Assembly (NCBI GenBank): GCA_930367205.1
Contig: OV884012.1
Coordinates: 147,823,405 to 147,887,404 of the forward strand
DNA length: 64,000 nt
Reading direction: 5' to 3'
DNA from: Acanthosoma haemorrhoidale
Taxonomy: Eukaryota; Arthropoda; Insecta; Hemiptera; Acanthosomatidae
Positions 42,915-55,943 of the stretch are shown in pieces (the first letter of the stretch is position 1; each line of letters starts with the position of its first letter). The notes under the pieces are model-generated. The model was not told where the DNA came from and made no database searches. It saw only the letters and a program-made list of their open reading frames with translations. A program made the position numbers and the translations under genes.

Positions 42915-45346
42915 TAATTATGTACTTTTTTAAAATATTAAAATATATCAGTGAGGGGAAAATTGCATGTTTTGTTTATTTACTTAAAAGGGAGGCTAGA
43001 TTATGAACTATTGATTTATATTGACGCCTTTCCAACTTTTATTTTTGGGAATATATTTGTATTTATTATTGTATTAGCTTAAACCATTAGCATAAAATCA
43101 GAACCTAAGTCCTAAAATAAAAAGTGGACTTGAATTTTTCATATATTTGTTGAAGAAGTTAGATTAATATTCATAACTTCAATATCAGAAGCGATATTGA
43201 AGCTGAGGATAACATAGTGAACATTTTCCAATCAGCTTTCTTTGTCATTATCTCTCACTCAAATCATATCGTATCCTGGGATCTTACTAAATATGAATTT
43301 AAAATTTCAGATCAATTGGATTATTTTTAATGCTGCTAGAGCACAAAGGCAGACAGAACGACGGATGTAAAGACGAAAGACTTTTACCCTTCACATGTTT
43401 GAAAGTAAAGACTTATTATATAGATTCGGCAAACATAACCGTTTGTGCGCTGGTGAACCGGGAAAGTTAGTCGATGGGGTTAGTCGAATCGATCTTAACT
43501 TATTCCAGTAAGACCAGAAAAGAACTGGTGAACAGAAAAATCAATAAGAAATAGGAAATTACAGATAATTAACTTAAAGACTACTGTTTATATTGCCTTA
43601 TCCATCCGAGAGTCAAGAAATAAAAATCAACTTGTCTACGGACCTGAAGCAAAAAGTTAAATTTGCATAACATTTACTGGAGACAAATTATTGACACATT
43701 TTCTTTTTGTCACTATGAACCGATTTGTTAATGTTAACATTTGGTACTCCAATGGCGAACGAATGAACCACGTGACGCACAATTATCTAATCGTCTAAGT
43801 ACCTGAGGACAATTGGACTTGTTTGTACCTAAGAATATTATCTTCGGCGAAAAACGAGGCATAATTATTCATAAGTTTAAGCCCAGCGGGAAATTTTTTG
43901 GCAAGCTATTCCTTGTTTAATATAACCTGAAGACGTTTTCTCTACTTCCGGTAAACTGTAAATTTGATAGGGCTGGGACAAATACAGCATGCGAGGAGAG
44001 CAAGACATGGTTTTCCTCCACCTCATACAAACACAATCTCGTTATATTTATGCCTACAGCCCGAAAGAGGAATGCTGGTCTATTAAACAGCGGAACAGAA
44101 ACCTCAGCGTAAATTTCAATTAAAACAGGTAACTTTAATACATCCGCTCGATCGCTTCTTTTTACCTCAACGAGTTCTTAACGGATTTTATGACTCCTGA
44201 AAGCAATTTAAAAATATTACCTCTTTTATAAGGATGATTAAAAACTGTGCTCAACTTTATGCCTTGCCCTTATAAAAACTGTAACTCTCGATAAAAACAT
44301 TTCAATTTCAATATTGAATATTATAGCTCGTCAATCTAACGAGGGGGAAAAAAGTTAACTTTTTAACTTAAACAAGAAAAAAAATGCTTCTTACAAGTTC
44401 CTAGAGCTGCAATCACTTCGGTTCGCTGTGCCACCAGCATTTATATAATTAATTAATAGATTTTTCTAAGTTTTTTACGGGTTAGCTTAATTTATGGACC
44501 TTTTAAAGTAATAAAAATCGTTTAGAAAAAGAGATGGTACAATAATGTTTTTATACGATTGCATCAATTTTGAGGTTCATCTCGGAATACTAACATTATT
44601 TGTTGGAGAATACGTCGTTCATCTTTTAAACCGCTACTAGGCACATCGTTCCTTAACAGACGCGCCTACAAGTAAAATCGGAAATTTGAGATATTTTTAA
44701 GTTTTAAGTTGAAATTGTGTATATATATAGGTATAGCTCAAGTTACGGCTTAATTTCCATAAACACTTTTTAAAGATATTTAAAACTCTCATAGTGGAGT
44801 GCTGACGCAGCTGCAATACTATTTTAGGGAACACCAGCCCATATATTTTTGATAAATGCTACAGATGGAATTCTAAGCTCCTGCTTACTATATTTAGCGA
44901 CTTGGGTGTCCTAGGAGCCAACTTGCAGATGGTAATATAATCTGATAATAATTATATGTTATTAAATGAATAGATTTGGGTCTGCCCGCAATATTGGAAA
45001 AAACAAAAAAACATTAATTTTCAAATAATCATTTGGCCAATACTCCAAAGAAAACTTTTTTAGTAAAATTATTTATTATAAGGAATATTTTGATTACCTA
45101 TAAATAGTTACCATTTTTAATAATTAACCCCCTCCTTTGTGGTCCCTCCCCCATATCTAGGGGTTTCTGCCAAATGACCGACCTATCCTGCCTCGGAGTA
45201 TACCTAAAGTGATATTTAAAAATATTTCTAATACTATCTAATTATCCCCGGGTTCAATCTTCAACCTTCGGGTTCAAGTACCGATCCAGGTGGTATATAT
45301 TTTTCTTTGGCTGTTATTTCTTATTTTATTTTTTTAAATACTGGTA
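42915..45346. other. No gene (2.4 kb)
   Basis: AT-rich unique DNA with a few more complex patches (43740-44130). A SINE-like B-box (GGGTTCAAGTACCGATCC) is at 45270-45287. Confidence 0.4.
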
Positions 45347-45860
45347 ACAATTTTTATTAAGATAAAATTACAATCTGCCTGATTGGGCTATAAGTAATTG
45401 TGATAAATGATCTCATTCATAACAATTCACAATTTTCATTCATACTATATATACAAACAGCCCAGAGGGCCCCCAAGTCCACATGGTTGTCACCTCCCTC
45501 GCGTGCGAAGGGGGAAGCGGAGTCTTGGGAAGTCCCCCACGCTCCTATGTCAGCCGCGTCACTGGATAAGAGCCAGTGTAGGCTGACCAAGAGCGCGAGA
45601 GCCACAGACGCTCAGGACATGATTAGAGAAACTGAACACTACCAGGACTCCCACTATGACTTATTTATAGCAGGTCACGAGGCCACTGCCGTTTTAGTCT
45701 CCGAGGAGGATTATAGGGATGAGTGGTGCAGTGCAATGGCTGTGCTAGGTAATTAGGATAGCTGGATAGGTTACTATGGAATTTTATGAACTTGGAAGGG
45801 ATGAGTTCAAGAATGTAGGGTATATTCAGATCATTATGAAGGGTTTTGTTTTGGCTGTTA
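45347..45860 (-). mobile_element. J1 LINE, 5'-truncated, minus strand
   Basis: The reverse complement reads NKTLHNDLNIPYILELIPSK, FIKFHSNLSS, LAQPLHCTTHPYNPPRRLKR and QWPRDLL* with its stop at 45665-45667, then the J1 3' UTR to about 45347. A 118-codon frame on the opposite strand (45400-45756) overlaps it but is an antisense shadow of the UTR. No firm target duplication. Confidence 0.8.
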
Positions 45861-47150
45861 ATAATTAATAATTAAATAGTATAATTAATTGTAATAATAA
45901 GAGGACCTATACTACAGCTAAAATTTTGTGTTACTTTTTTTTCCGTTTTATGTAATATTATACAATATATTTTGTTTTTGTTTTTAGGGTAGTGTGAATT
46001 TTTTGACCCTTACGCCAATACGTTTCCTTTCATGATTAACACTAATTATATTGCTTGATGAAATCGGCTCTCATTTAATTTCGATGACAGTAGGATGGTC
46101 AGGTAATTAACATACCAGTCTCCGAGCAATTGAAACATAAGTAATGTAGTTGTTTTCGCGCACCCTGGTTTGACCCTCATATCCATTATCTTTGAGGGTC
46201 TGTCTGACCCAGGGGTCCACTGAGCCATTCACTTCATTTAATTGTAAAAGTACATGAGAGGCTTGAATAAAGGAATAGTGAATTTGGTTAAAAAAAAACT
46301 TGAGCAGTAACTAATAACTACACCACGGTCCACCGTAGAGGTTAAGAAAAATAGCTATCCGATAGTTTGTGGATAGTAAAATATATCCAATGAACTCTAT
46401 CACTCCATGTTGGGGATTAAATTCTAATAAGGGTACTTCTATTAGCAGTAGTGGTGTAGAGGTGATATACGGAAGGTGCATCGCACCGGAAGTGGCCGGC
46501 TAAGACAGATTTAGTGCTCGCCTTAAACGGCCACAGCCAGCCCGATACGGCCAGTATGCTGAGGCCATGAAATTTTCCTGGAAGCCACAAAGTACATTCA
46601 TTGGTAACATAGAGGGCACGAATCTTGAACCTGTTAGTAGCATAATAATAAACACCCTTTGCTCAGGTACCTATTCAATTTAAATTACGCATGTAACTGC
46701 ACACTTTAGTAGCTGCGATCCCATCCCGCCAGTGGCTAGTTTATACTCCTGCATTTTTTATGTTTTGAGAGAATTTATGCTTAAATTACCTGAAATTTTG
46801 GATTGATCTCACGATCTTATAAAAAATGGTGGCAGATAGAAAAAAAAAACAGCACCAATTACTTGAACAATTTATTTTGTAAGTATTAAAGTTTACAAAA
46901 AGCATTCTTGTTTCCTAAGGTTCCTACGATTAAAACTAAGGTGACATTCACTAAAGTGTGCTAATGAACAATGTGTGCTTGAAAGTTTGCATATTCACAG
47001 TAGCCACACAAGTGCCTTCACTTTACTAATTACTCAGACGTCACACTGTGCACTTGAAAATGTCAGCGTCGGCCAAAATCACTTTTGTTGATAGTACAAA
47101 AATATCAATTCGCGGCAAGATGGAGGTGTTTATTAACATCACACACATCC
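45861..47150. other. No gene seen
   Basis: Mostly AT-rich; 46440-46620 is GC-richer (AAACGGCCACAGCCAGCC) with no recognisable feature. Confidence 0.4.
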
Positions 47151-47163
47151 TGTACTCAAAGTT

Positions 47164-47564
47164 TCTTTGACTCGATGAAACATAGCCAAAACCCTCTATA
47201 CCGAGACATGACACCCCCACCGCTCCCGGCAAGATGGCAACCCTCAAGATCTGGTAAAGCAGACCAAATGGTGGACATCACCGCGCTTGGCCCACCAACA
47301 ACAAGCCTCTAACGGGCACCCATCAGTGCTATCCAACTAAATAAGACTGCACTACACGCCTAGAGGGACTCTAGGCTCAGCCTTCAGTGGACTCTCACCA
47401 CTGCACCGCAACAATCAACCTCTACCGAGGCTTCCCACACTCCTTAATTCCCTCACACCACCTTCAAGCAGGTACTCCTAGTACAATGATCCCCTCAACC
47501 CAAATATTCCTTTATTTTTCCCTCATCCTTAATCTTATAATTAGAGAGCTAAGAAAAAAAAAAA
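47164..47564 (+). mobile_element. J3 LINE, 5'-truncated, 13-base TSD
   Basis: TGTACTCAAAGTT at 47151-47163 and 47565-47577 delimits the insertion. It opens within FFDSMKHSQNPLYRDMTPPP and runs through ARWQPSRSGKAD into the J3 3' UTR and an A-run. The coding part it carries has no premature stop. Confidence 0.9.
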
Positions 47565-47577
47565 TGTACTCAAAGTT

Positions 47578-48077
47578 ATAATTTCGTTAAATCTTCCACA
47601 CTACCGCTATAACAATAAGTATTCTGTATTTTTTGTCATTGCTTTTTCATTACCAAGACAACTCAAAACAGTAGATTTTCTCTTAACAATAATGATTGGG
47701 ATACTCTCTAGGAGTCCTCGCAGCCAGTTGGCCTGAGGACTAGTTACAAGGCAACGTGAAAGGGAACTTGACGGGAACGAGCCGAGCTTGTGGTTTACAG
47801 GGACGTGAACAGTACGAAGCAGAATCTTGGAATTGGATGGTTTCGACACTATGATTTACTTATTTTTAATCGGCATTCGTCCTTCTTCGCAGAAAAAGAA
47901 TTTTTCTAACAGGAGTCCAATGGCGAATTCATCGTTGTGCAGCAGCAGTTTCATCATTCTTTTTTTTTCCAAACCTTTAATTAGTACTGTGAAGAAATAG
48001 AAAGGGTTAAACTATTTTCTGACAAAACCACAGCCTGAATTTTATTAAAATTTTTGTCTTCACTTTTGATGTAATTC
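47578..48077. other. No gene seen
   Basis: An 80-codon minus-strand frame (47607-47849) covers a less AT-rich part but shows no known motif. Confidence 0.3.
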
Positions 48078-48555
48078 ATTCAATAACTCCTCTGCCTCCC
48101 TCCCACCCAAGGTCAGAATCTCCGAAGCGTCCTCTGGAAGAACGAGTCGATGGTAAATCCATGTTAATTTCATTTGCTCTCTATTTGAAATATAGGAATG
48201 GGGATTAATAAAATTAAAATTATTGAATGTGAAATTTATCCTTTAACTAGGAAGGACCTATTTGGAGGTTAGGTGAAGGACGGTGGTGTTGTAATGGTGA
48301 GCACAGTTGTCTACTAAATTTAAGTTGCAAAAACACACACAATTATATAAACACGAAATTCCACATTATAAGAGAAACCTATGCATTCTTACCCGAATTC
48401 TTGGCGGAATTCCGAAAAAAAAATGGTTAAAATTAATCGTTATGCTTATAACGTTAGTCCATCATTGGACGTGGGTTGTCGAGTTAGTCGGGATTTGATT
48501 GTGATGTATTTATAATTTTCAAATATACAAGTCCGTGATGTGACAATCTCACAGA
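48078..48555 (-). repeat. Inverted duplication, arm 2
   Basis: Reverse-complement partner of 38648-39148, again enclosing a decayed J3b 3' UTR (48180-48300). It begins at CATTCAATAACTCCTCTGCC. Small indels separate the copies. Confidence 0.75.
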
Positions 48556-49506
48556 TGCTTCCTCCAATTTTGTTTTTGCTTCTAACATTGCTAGTTACAC
48601 CCCTTTCACTGGCGTATTCGGACCCCATTATGTCCTGTTTTCCTCCTGTCCTCGTCCTACGTTGAACGAGGGATTGCTTCTATCGGAGTTCAGGTATACC
48701 CTGGTGCTTATACAGCTATTCCGCAGACGAAATGTTCGGGTGGGGTGTAAACAGAAGAGGCGAAGAAGCGGATCCTGGGGCCGGCTCGGCTGTATATTGA
48801 TCGGAGGCGAGCCAGTGCGGAGGCAGTAGCCGGCAAGGCCACAGCGCCAATGAGCTCTTTGATTTATTCTATCAAGGGGAACTGAATAAAAAGGGAAAAA
48901 AAATCTACCTCTTTTTCACACTTATATTGGTCCCTTTTCATAAATTACTCCAACTCGGTCTGCTTGGCAGATCTAATGTAAAAACAATAACGATTCTTTC
49001 AGCACTATCGCTGAACCTCCTTTTTAGGGTTCTGTCTCTGTTTTCGAACTTACGTCTGTCCTTTAAGGTCTTTGTGAGTTCGCTATTGCCAACTAAAGCC
49101 TACAATAAAACTTCACAAGCCTGCTGTCTATGATTATACGTGACATTAATTAAATACCGAGAAATCAAAATATATTATTATCATACTGAGTGGGCATCAA
49201 ATTAAATTTCTTATCACCCTGATCAATACTATTATAGCGACCGCTAACAACATAAGACAAATCACCCTATACTCTATAATATATATATTGTAAATTAATT
49301 TAAACAAATGTAAATAACATAAGTAAGTCATTGTAAATGTTGTAACGAGGACAAAGGGTACAATAAAACCTAATATGATTGGATACTAAGAAGCCAGCTG
49401 GTTATGTAAAGACCCAGGGTTTGGCATGTAAATCATTCTCCCGACGAATCTCTAACTGATGACTTGCGGCTGTACTGATGTTCAAGACTTGTCCTTCTCA
49501 TTTATG
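48556..49506. other. GC-richer patch 48640-48870, no gene
   Basis: This includes GGGGCCGGCTCGGCTG and a run of moderately GC-rich unique DNA without a convincing frame. From about 49233 it may include a diverged 5' part of the LTR listed next. Confidence 0.3.
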
Positions 49507-49977
49507 AAAACCTCTGGATCTCTCTTCCTAACCTTGCTATGTTTTAGTCCGGCCTTGTCAGACCTCACACACTCCTAGTGGGATTCTCTGCCTTCACCTT
49601 GCTAAAACTAGCAGCTCCTTGGGAGAGACCTCTCCCTCGCGGGCAACGTTTGTCGTGGCCCTACAAATTTACCGAGTAGTGTCTCCCACGGCAATCCAGT
49701 CTGCCTCTCTCCGGTTCACACTCGCCTTTGGGATCCGCCTACCCTCAGATACCGAGTGTGAATTTGTGGTCATTCCAAGACTTCACAAACTACCTACACT
49801 ACCTACCCTATACCTCTTATCTTGAACATAGTGCATTGTCGGTGCACATGCCTATCAAATATATAGAGTCAGGTAGTAAGACCGTCATGAAACGATTGCC
49901 CAGGTCATAGTCTAATCAACCCTTACTTCATCCCCAGGGCTAGGGTAACTAGGCACCCCCCTTATGACGACCCGACA
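49507..49977 (+). mobile_element. LTR fragment related to the solo LTR
   Basis: From CCTCTGGATCTCTCTTCCTA onward this parallels the 3' half of the LTR at 42073-42909 (TATGTTTTAGTCCGGC; ACCTCTCCCTCGCGGG; TCTCCCACGGCAATC; GTGGTCATTCCAAGAC) and ends CCCGACA at 49977, equivalent to CCCAACA. The 5' half is missing or strongly diverged; TATAGCGACCGCTAAC at 49233 is a possible but unproven start. Confidence 0.7.
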
Positions 49978-50330
49978 CTATATAATATGCATTGATGATT
50001 TAGAGGACTACAATCATAAAACGTCAGTAAAACTGTGAAGTCGTTGTCGCAATTGCAACAAAAACCTTCAATCTGATGGACCTCGAATACATTTTATTTT
50101 GTCTTTATTAATAAATTCACAGCAGTGGAATGTAGAACATACGAGGCATAAATTTCTCAATATCTTTCTAATATAAAATAGCTAATCACTGATGAACGGA
50201 AAGTACGGTGTCGTTGGGATAGAACACCATTTTGGCCTGAGAAAAATACAATTCCCTAAGCAATGCAAAGAAAACTAAAGTTCGCTTAGAAATATATCAA
50301 AAGGAATGACAGTTATCAATCTTCTCAAAA
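49978..50330. other. No gene seen
   Basis: AT-rich spacer between the LTR fragment and the LINE reverse transcriptase piece. Confidence 0.35.
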
Positions 50331-50669
50331 CACAAATGATAGCAGTTTGTGGAGATCCCTACAAAATACTCCAAGGCCCGATTTTCAGAGGAATTCTCAC
50401 AACATTATTCTCACCCATTCTTATTTTCACAACTTATTGCCACCCATGTACAATTACCACTTGACATTCCATTACAACGTTCTCCCACCCCAAAAGCATT
50501 TACGTCTAACGAAGTGCTGCGTGAACTCAAACCCCAACGTAAGTCCCCTGGGTACAATCTCATGAGTGGTCTTCATAAGTTGCTGAGTCGAGCACTTGTT
50601 TGTTTTACTTTCTTTTCTACAAGGTCTCACACCCGATGTAGTTTCCAATACAATGGAAGTACGCAATAA
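50331..50669 (+). pseudogene. LINE reverse transcriptase, N-terminal fragment
   Basis: TNDSSLWRSLQNTPRP is followed, after a frame change, by a continuous stretch. Its core reads PKAFTSNEVLRELKPQRKSP, GYNLMSGLHKLLSRALVCFT. F(T/S)xxEVxxxIKxLxxKKSPGxDxI is the conserved entry block of Jockey-clade reverse transcriptases, before the catalytic palm. The fragment stops before the FADD box. It is the only front-of-polymerase piece in the window; truncation at both ends implies rearrangement after insertion. Confidence 0.65.
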
Positions 50670-50732
50670 TAACTTAATAACTATGATCCATAAACCAAAC
50701 GATTAACTTGAATTCCGATATATATATGTATA

Positions 50733-51386
50733 CAGAGGGGTCCAAAAAAATGTATCCACTGGTTAACAGTCCATAACTTCCAAACTAATTGACCGAGCTG
50801 TCTCATTTTTGGTGAAAGTGTAGTTTAAAGTCCAACTTAAAGATATCGAAATTCGCCGAACAGTTGAGCGACTCACTCCAGTTTCACGGGCACACTGTCT
50901 CACAGACTTCTGTGTAGAGCGAGTGAATTGTTGTAACACAAGATGGGAGCTAAATGGACTTGTTACTGTTACAGGTCCTCCAGATCGTTGCATGTGTACA
51001 TCTTTAACACAGCCTTCGGCTTCAAATTTGTCTCGAATGCGACGAATCGTTAAACGTGTCGGTGGCCCTGTTTGATACACATTTCGCCATTGCCATTGAA
51101 CCTCATTAATGTTTTCGTACTTAAAATACCACTTTAAAACAGACTTCCTTTCATCAAATGTAAGCCTTACGCCAGCCATGTTTACTCGAGTAACAAGGCA
51201 CAACTAACAATAAAACACTAACTATCTGGCGGCTGTCATCTGACAAAACAAAACAACGCAATACAACGCTTGTATGGAGATTGCCGGAACTATAAACTAT
51301 TACACTACCAAAAATGAGACAACTCCGTCAATTAGTTTGCAAGTTATGGACTTTTGAACAGTGGATACATTTTTTGGACCACTTTG
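50733..51386 (-). mobile_element. Mariner-type element with long inverted ends
   Basis: The left end CAGAGGGGTCCAAAAAAATG and the reverse-complemented right end CAAAGTGGTCCAAAAAATG continue to match for about 75-100 bases (TCCATAACTT, AAACTAATTGAC, GTCTCATTTTTGGT). TA flanks both sides (50731-50732, 51387-51388). At 654 bases it is about half the length of an autonomous copy. The DDE catalytic region is missing, so it would depend on a transposase supplied elsewhere. Confidence 0.85.
50763..51179 (-). CDS. Truncated transposase: DNA-binding domain only
   Basis: Starting at the MAGVRLTFDERK Met (51177-51179) the frame is open for 138 codons. It contains an HTH segment (FDERKSVLKWYFKYENINEV), the linker PPTRLTIRRIRDKFEAEGCV with RSGGPVTV, and a second HTH-like part (SVRQCARETGVSRSTVRRIS). 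This is the N-terminal arrangement (DUF4817-like HTH) of insect mariner/Tc1-type transposases. After VRRI the frame reads into the left inverted repeat, so the catalytic domain was deleted and replaced by about 30 repeat-encoded residues. Whether it is expressed is unknown. Confidence 0.65.
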   Translation of the reverse strand: MAGVRLTFDERKSVLKWYFKYENINEVQWQWRNVYQTGPPTRLTIRRIRDKFEAEGCVKDVHMQRSGGPVTVTSPFSSHLVLQQFTRSTQKSVRQCARETGVSRSTVRRISISLSWTLNYTFTKNETARSISLEVMDC

Positions 51387-51388
51387 TA

Positions 51389-54300
51389 TATAACGAATGA
51401 TAATTTTAAATTGAGTTTCTATTATTATCAATCAGAAAATGAGACAATCAGCTCTGTTACCCTTAGCAACCGTTGGAAAAATAAAATAATAGTAAATGAA
51501 GTTGCAGTTAATTACACAGCTGATTGCGATATATTGCTCGTACAGGTGATTGCACATACCGTAATTACATATTATTAAAGAATGCAACCAACGTGATTGT
51601 TTGTAGATTAGTCGGCGCTGCGAAAGAAGCAGTGTTGGGTTCTATCAACGGTGACGGGGCAAGATAGCACAGGTGAGGAATGGGTTTTGGATCGACCAGT
51701 TCTTCAAGCAGATTGGTCTCTAACCATCTAACAGCTAACCATTTTGTGGATTGACTGAAAAAAAGTTCTGAAGCAAGATAAAAACATTAAAAATTTAAAT
51801 ATGGCGAGATTGATTAATAAATAATAATTAACAGCAAAAGAAAAAAAGTATTGGCAAGATCATGACTTGAACCCGAGCCCAATCCGTAATCGTGGGATAT
51901 TTGATCCTTGATCAACATTAATGCTTCTTATAAATTTGAAACTCATAATTTTTGATGGTATCAGCAGCGGTATACGTATAATTCGCTATTTATTGAATTT
52001 TATTTTTAAATTACAAAGGATAGGCCAAACGTAAATCATCACTTTTTAAAATAATCAAATTTAATGTTTATAGTAGTGCATAAAGACAATAAATAATCAA
52101 GTTAATAAACCATAAATTTCGTTTAGTGAAAAAAAAAAAAGCAAGGTAAATGCATATAACTCAAATAGGGATTCGTTGCCTTTGCAAAAATGATCGTTTT
52201 TTTACAATTCACAAAATCCCCAAGACATATATTACTAATAATAACGTTAATTTGATGAGCTATACAGTATGGTTAATTTTTTTAATTACATATTTAATTA
52301 TTAAAGAATGATTTTTCATTTTACTTAGCTTGCCTTTATTTTTGGCATCTTTGTCATATCAAGTAATACTGTCATCCAAAATAATATTATTCTATGAAAA
52401 ATTTGGGTTCAAAATATTAGGAACTCAACATTTATGGAAGTTGACCTTTTGAATTTATAGTATAATAATACAAGACACAAATTGTTGTTAATGAGGACGT
52501 CAAGACAATTAATTACACTTCATAATATAAAATATTTACATATTTTTACTGTCACCTTAATAATGTATTGGTTTAGAATACAAAACTCAATCATGTTTTA
52601 CATAGTTGCAAACAACTGTTATAGAGTTCATTTCCTCTATTAATTATTATTTAACAAAGTTTTAACTGCTATTAAGTATACATTTAAGTATTCAAATAAT
52701 TACAACTGTTAATTAAAATGCTCGCGTGAATACCGAAAAGGAGGATCGAATGAGTGACGTAAATCATTTAATGACAATAAAAGTATTTTGGATATATTTA
52801 TTCACGTTAGTGGAAAAAAAAATTAACGTTATTATTGAATATATTTATTCGGGTTATGCGTTTATTATTCACGTCATAGTTGTTCACGGGTATGCGAATG
52901 GATGTTTCTTTGGGAATCGGTTTAGATCGATGAAGAACCTATGAATTCTTTTTTAAATATTTAACAGTGGTCGGGCTATATTCTCTTTTTGTAGTAGTAA
53001 ATTTGCAAAGAATGAATTTAGGCAAGTGCAAAATATCAGTCGTTAACAATGTTCGACAAGAACTTTGATATTTATGGATTATCTTCATTTTTTATGACTA
53101 GGTATCCTCGTTTCCATCAAGTGTAAGTATTCAATAATCACTAAGTAGCTGTACAAAAAATGCTTAAAAATTTTCATTCCTATCATTAATAACCCACAAA
53201 TGTGGCCTGTGTTTAAGAACCGATATTTGATAGACATCTTAAGAAACTTGGAAAATTCTTCCTTAATAACTTGCTACGCAATAGGGAATTTGCAACTATT
53301 CAAAGCATTATAGTGGATTTCATTAAAACAACAAAAAACATGAAAGGAGAGCAGCTCTTTGTTGCTAAATTAAACGACAAAGCTAAGTGCAAGTTAAAGT
53401 TTTATAGCGGTGAATAAAAACTGACTTGCGGAGGTCCACATGGGGGACCTACAACAAGGTGGCTACAATGTAATTAACTACTAATTAATCAACAAAGGGC
53501 TACCCTTTTTACCTTCTCTAGAGAGAAGCAGAAGCTATTGTTTGACCAAACAGCACTCACATATTTAATTTGTTATTACAACATAAAATAAATGCTTAAA
53601 AAGAATATAATGAAATTTAAAATAATACTTTTCCCTACATTTCACAGAAAAACAAAACTGGCTTACTATTTAAAGTTAAGTTAAACTTTTTAAAGCCATC
53701 TAGGCGGTGGCCCAAGTTGTTACTGTTTTAAATACATAAGCAAATTCTATTCTTACCGACATTTAATTTAATTTAAAATACCGACGTTTAAACTTTCTTC
53801 CATCATATACCGTGATTCAGAGTATATCAATTACAATTATAATTGTACACCGACCTCTGGCCTACCCAGTTTATTTTATACTGTTACAAACGTCAATACT
53901 AAATGAAAAAATGAAAGTTTAAATAATGTATCCTATTCTTATGCAGCCATATCTGTTGCTTATAGTCGTTAATCCATAGAAATAGTAGACACTATTTAAA
54001 CTTTTATATTTAAATTTGCTATTCTATCAATTTAACTGTAGGATACTTTAAACTGTGGATTAGCTCCCGAAAGGGCTTTTATCGGTATAAAATAAATTGG
54101 GGGTACACCAGAGAGAATAGCCTTCTAACATCCTTCCGACATAATAATTAGTTTTATAGTGCTAAGAACAAGTAGAAAGGGCTTGAGCAGAACTGTATAC
54201 CTGGCTCGTGACTTCATGGAAGTCACTGATGGTTCCTGTTATTTTTAAATAAGCAACCGCATCCCTCCAAGACCTCCCTACTTCCCAGCATATTATCCTT

Positions 54301-54480
54301 TTCTTAAACATATATGTCTCAGTTTTAGCCCCAGACCCCACTCGTCCCTACCCCACCTTCCACCCAGTATGTAGAAGGTAACTCTTAAAATTTGTATGTA
54401 TATACCAGTGTTTTGCTTGTACTTCATAATAAAGTGTTCTTTTAAAAGACTCTCCTCTACAAAAATTATTTGACTATTGA
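51389..54480. other. No gene (3.1 kb)
   Basis: AT-rich. A SINE-like B-box (minus strand GGGTTCAAGTCATGATC) is at 51861-51877. Frames at 51354-51578 and 52726-52944 are AT-rich with no recognisable motifs. A run with AATAAAG (54428-54434) could be a polyadenylation site of an unseen plus-strand transcript. Confidence 0.35.
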
Positions 54481-54750
54481 TTAATTAAATGTTTTATGTA
54501 AAATATCACTTCTTTCGGTGAAACGAGAAATAGATTCACAGTCGTAAGGGTGTAACATAACATTTATCGTTTCGAACACCTGAAAATTTACTGAGGAAGA
54601 CAAATAAGTCAAGATTCTATTTACTTCCAAGTTTTCGAAAACATTTCCACGCGAATAGGGAGAGACACGTGGCCCCGGAGCACACACGATCTCTCCACGC
54701 TTGGTCGACCACACTAATGCGGTAAGGGCTTCCTGGAACCTTGTTGCCAT
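54481..54750 (-). other. Unidentified 89-codon open frame
   Basis: It begins ATG (54748-54750) and reads MATRFQEALTALVWSTKRGE, then IVCAPGPRVSPYSRGN and FENLEVNRILTYLSSS, in a less AT-rich patch. The opposite strand is also open for about 58 codons, ending at LMR|GTAAGG. I cannot tell which strand, if either, is coding. No family recognised. Confidence 0.25.
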
Positions 54751-55930
54751 GAACCAGAAGTTTTAAAGTTAGTTAAGGGAGTCTGAATGGTAGAAGAATG
54801 ACGCCATACAAGGTAATCAGGCGTGTATTTTAGAAAACATCTGAAATATTGTATTAGACTGCGTAACTCTCATCACAAGGGATGATAGTATCAAAAAATG
54901 TTTTATATTATAATTAAACATGTACACTTAGGCCAACGAATAATAGTATATAATACATTTTTTCACTATTTCAGGGGAATGATTTCCACTTGTACACTGA
55001 GCCCTAAAATCCCCTGCTGTCCATATTTATATAGTTGATGGTTTGAGGAATAAATGATAATGCATGGTTGATCATCAATATTTTATTTTATTTTTTAAAA
55101 AGAGGTTATTTCGTTCAATGGGTGTCTTCGAATGCCTAATTCCTGAATGGAAACATACTACGCTAGGTCGGTTTTAGGGGTCAATACTTTGAACACATCT
55201 CCATTAAATTTTCAGCAATCGCAATACGAACATATTACGATGTTCATACATATTACGAGGGGACATAATGTCCATGCAACCTATTTTAGCAATCTTTATA
55301 GGAATGATTTAAATACCCTGTTCGTATAAACCCTGCAATTGAGTATTGTCCTTTCCAAATAGGAGCACAAGTACGGTTTTACTAAGGTGTCAAAGCCTAT
55401 GCTAACATGATTACATGTTACAGTGCCTCACATGTTTTATTTTGGTTCCACGAACGGAACTGCTCCTTCTTCATTTAAGTATTTTTTTAATTATGCTCAT
55501 TTCCATTCTCATATTTCAATGCTTCATATTTAACTAAGTCGATATTTAACTTACTCAGTTGCTTCTTTTTGTATTTTGCAAGGATCCACAGCAACGCTGT
55601 GCCTAAGAGATGCTTTCTCTGCCCGCCTTTGTCCTGCAACATAAATAATATTGTTATTACTGTATATGTCAGTAAATTATTCAAAACATAAAAAAAAAAA
55701 CTATCAAAGCAAAAACTTATGTTCAGGTCCCCTCAGCTTCAATAGAAAAACATTTCATAATTTCATTACCACGCTTAAAATTATAAAAAGTAAAATATTT
55801 TAGAAGTAGAATATGATTGGGTGACACAATAAAAAACTTTGTTGACAGACGAATTTAATTATTCATGCAAATAAAAAAAAAAGTTCAAAAATGAATAACT
55901 TCAGATAATTTTCATTTGATAACTAGAGGG
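54751..55930. other. No gene seen
   Basis: AT-rich unique DNA; the short frames at 55147-55329 (plus) and 55487-55684 (minus) are not recognisable. Confidence 0.4.
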
Positions 55931-55943
55931 AAAGGGTTAATAT

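Noticed and set aside
43636..43655. Third hammerhead-like start (CGGACCTGAAGCAAAAAG)
   Set aside because: Only the first dozen bases match; there is no stem and no AAACGTTGT block downstream.
50349..50669. Host gene exon with donor site CCCAAC|GTAAGT
   Set aside because: The translation matches the entry block of a Jockey-type LINE reverse transcriptase (F(T/S)xNEVLxELK..KSPGY), so the apparent donor site is incidental.
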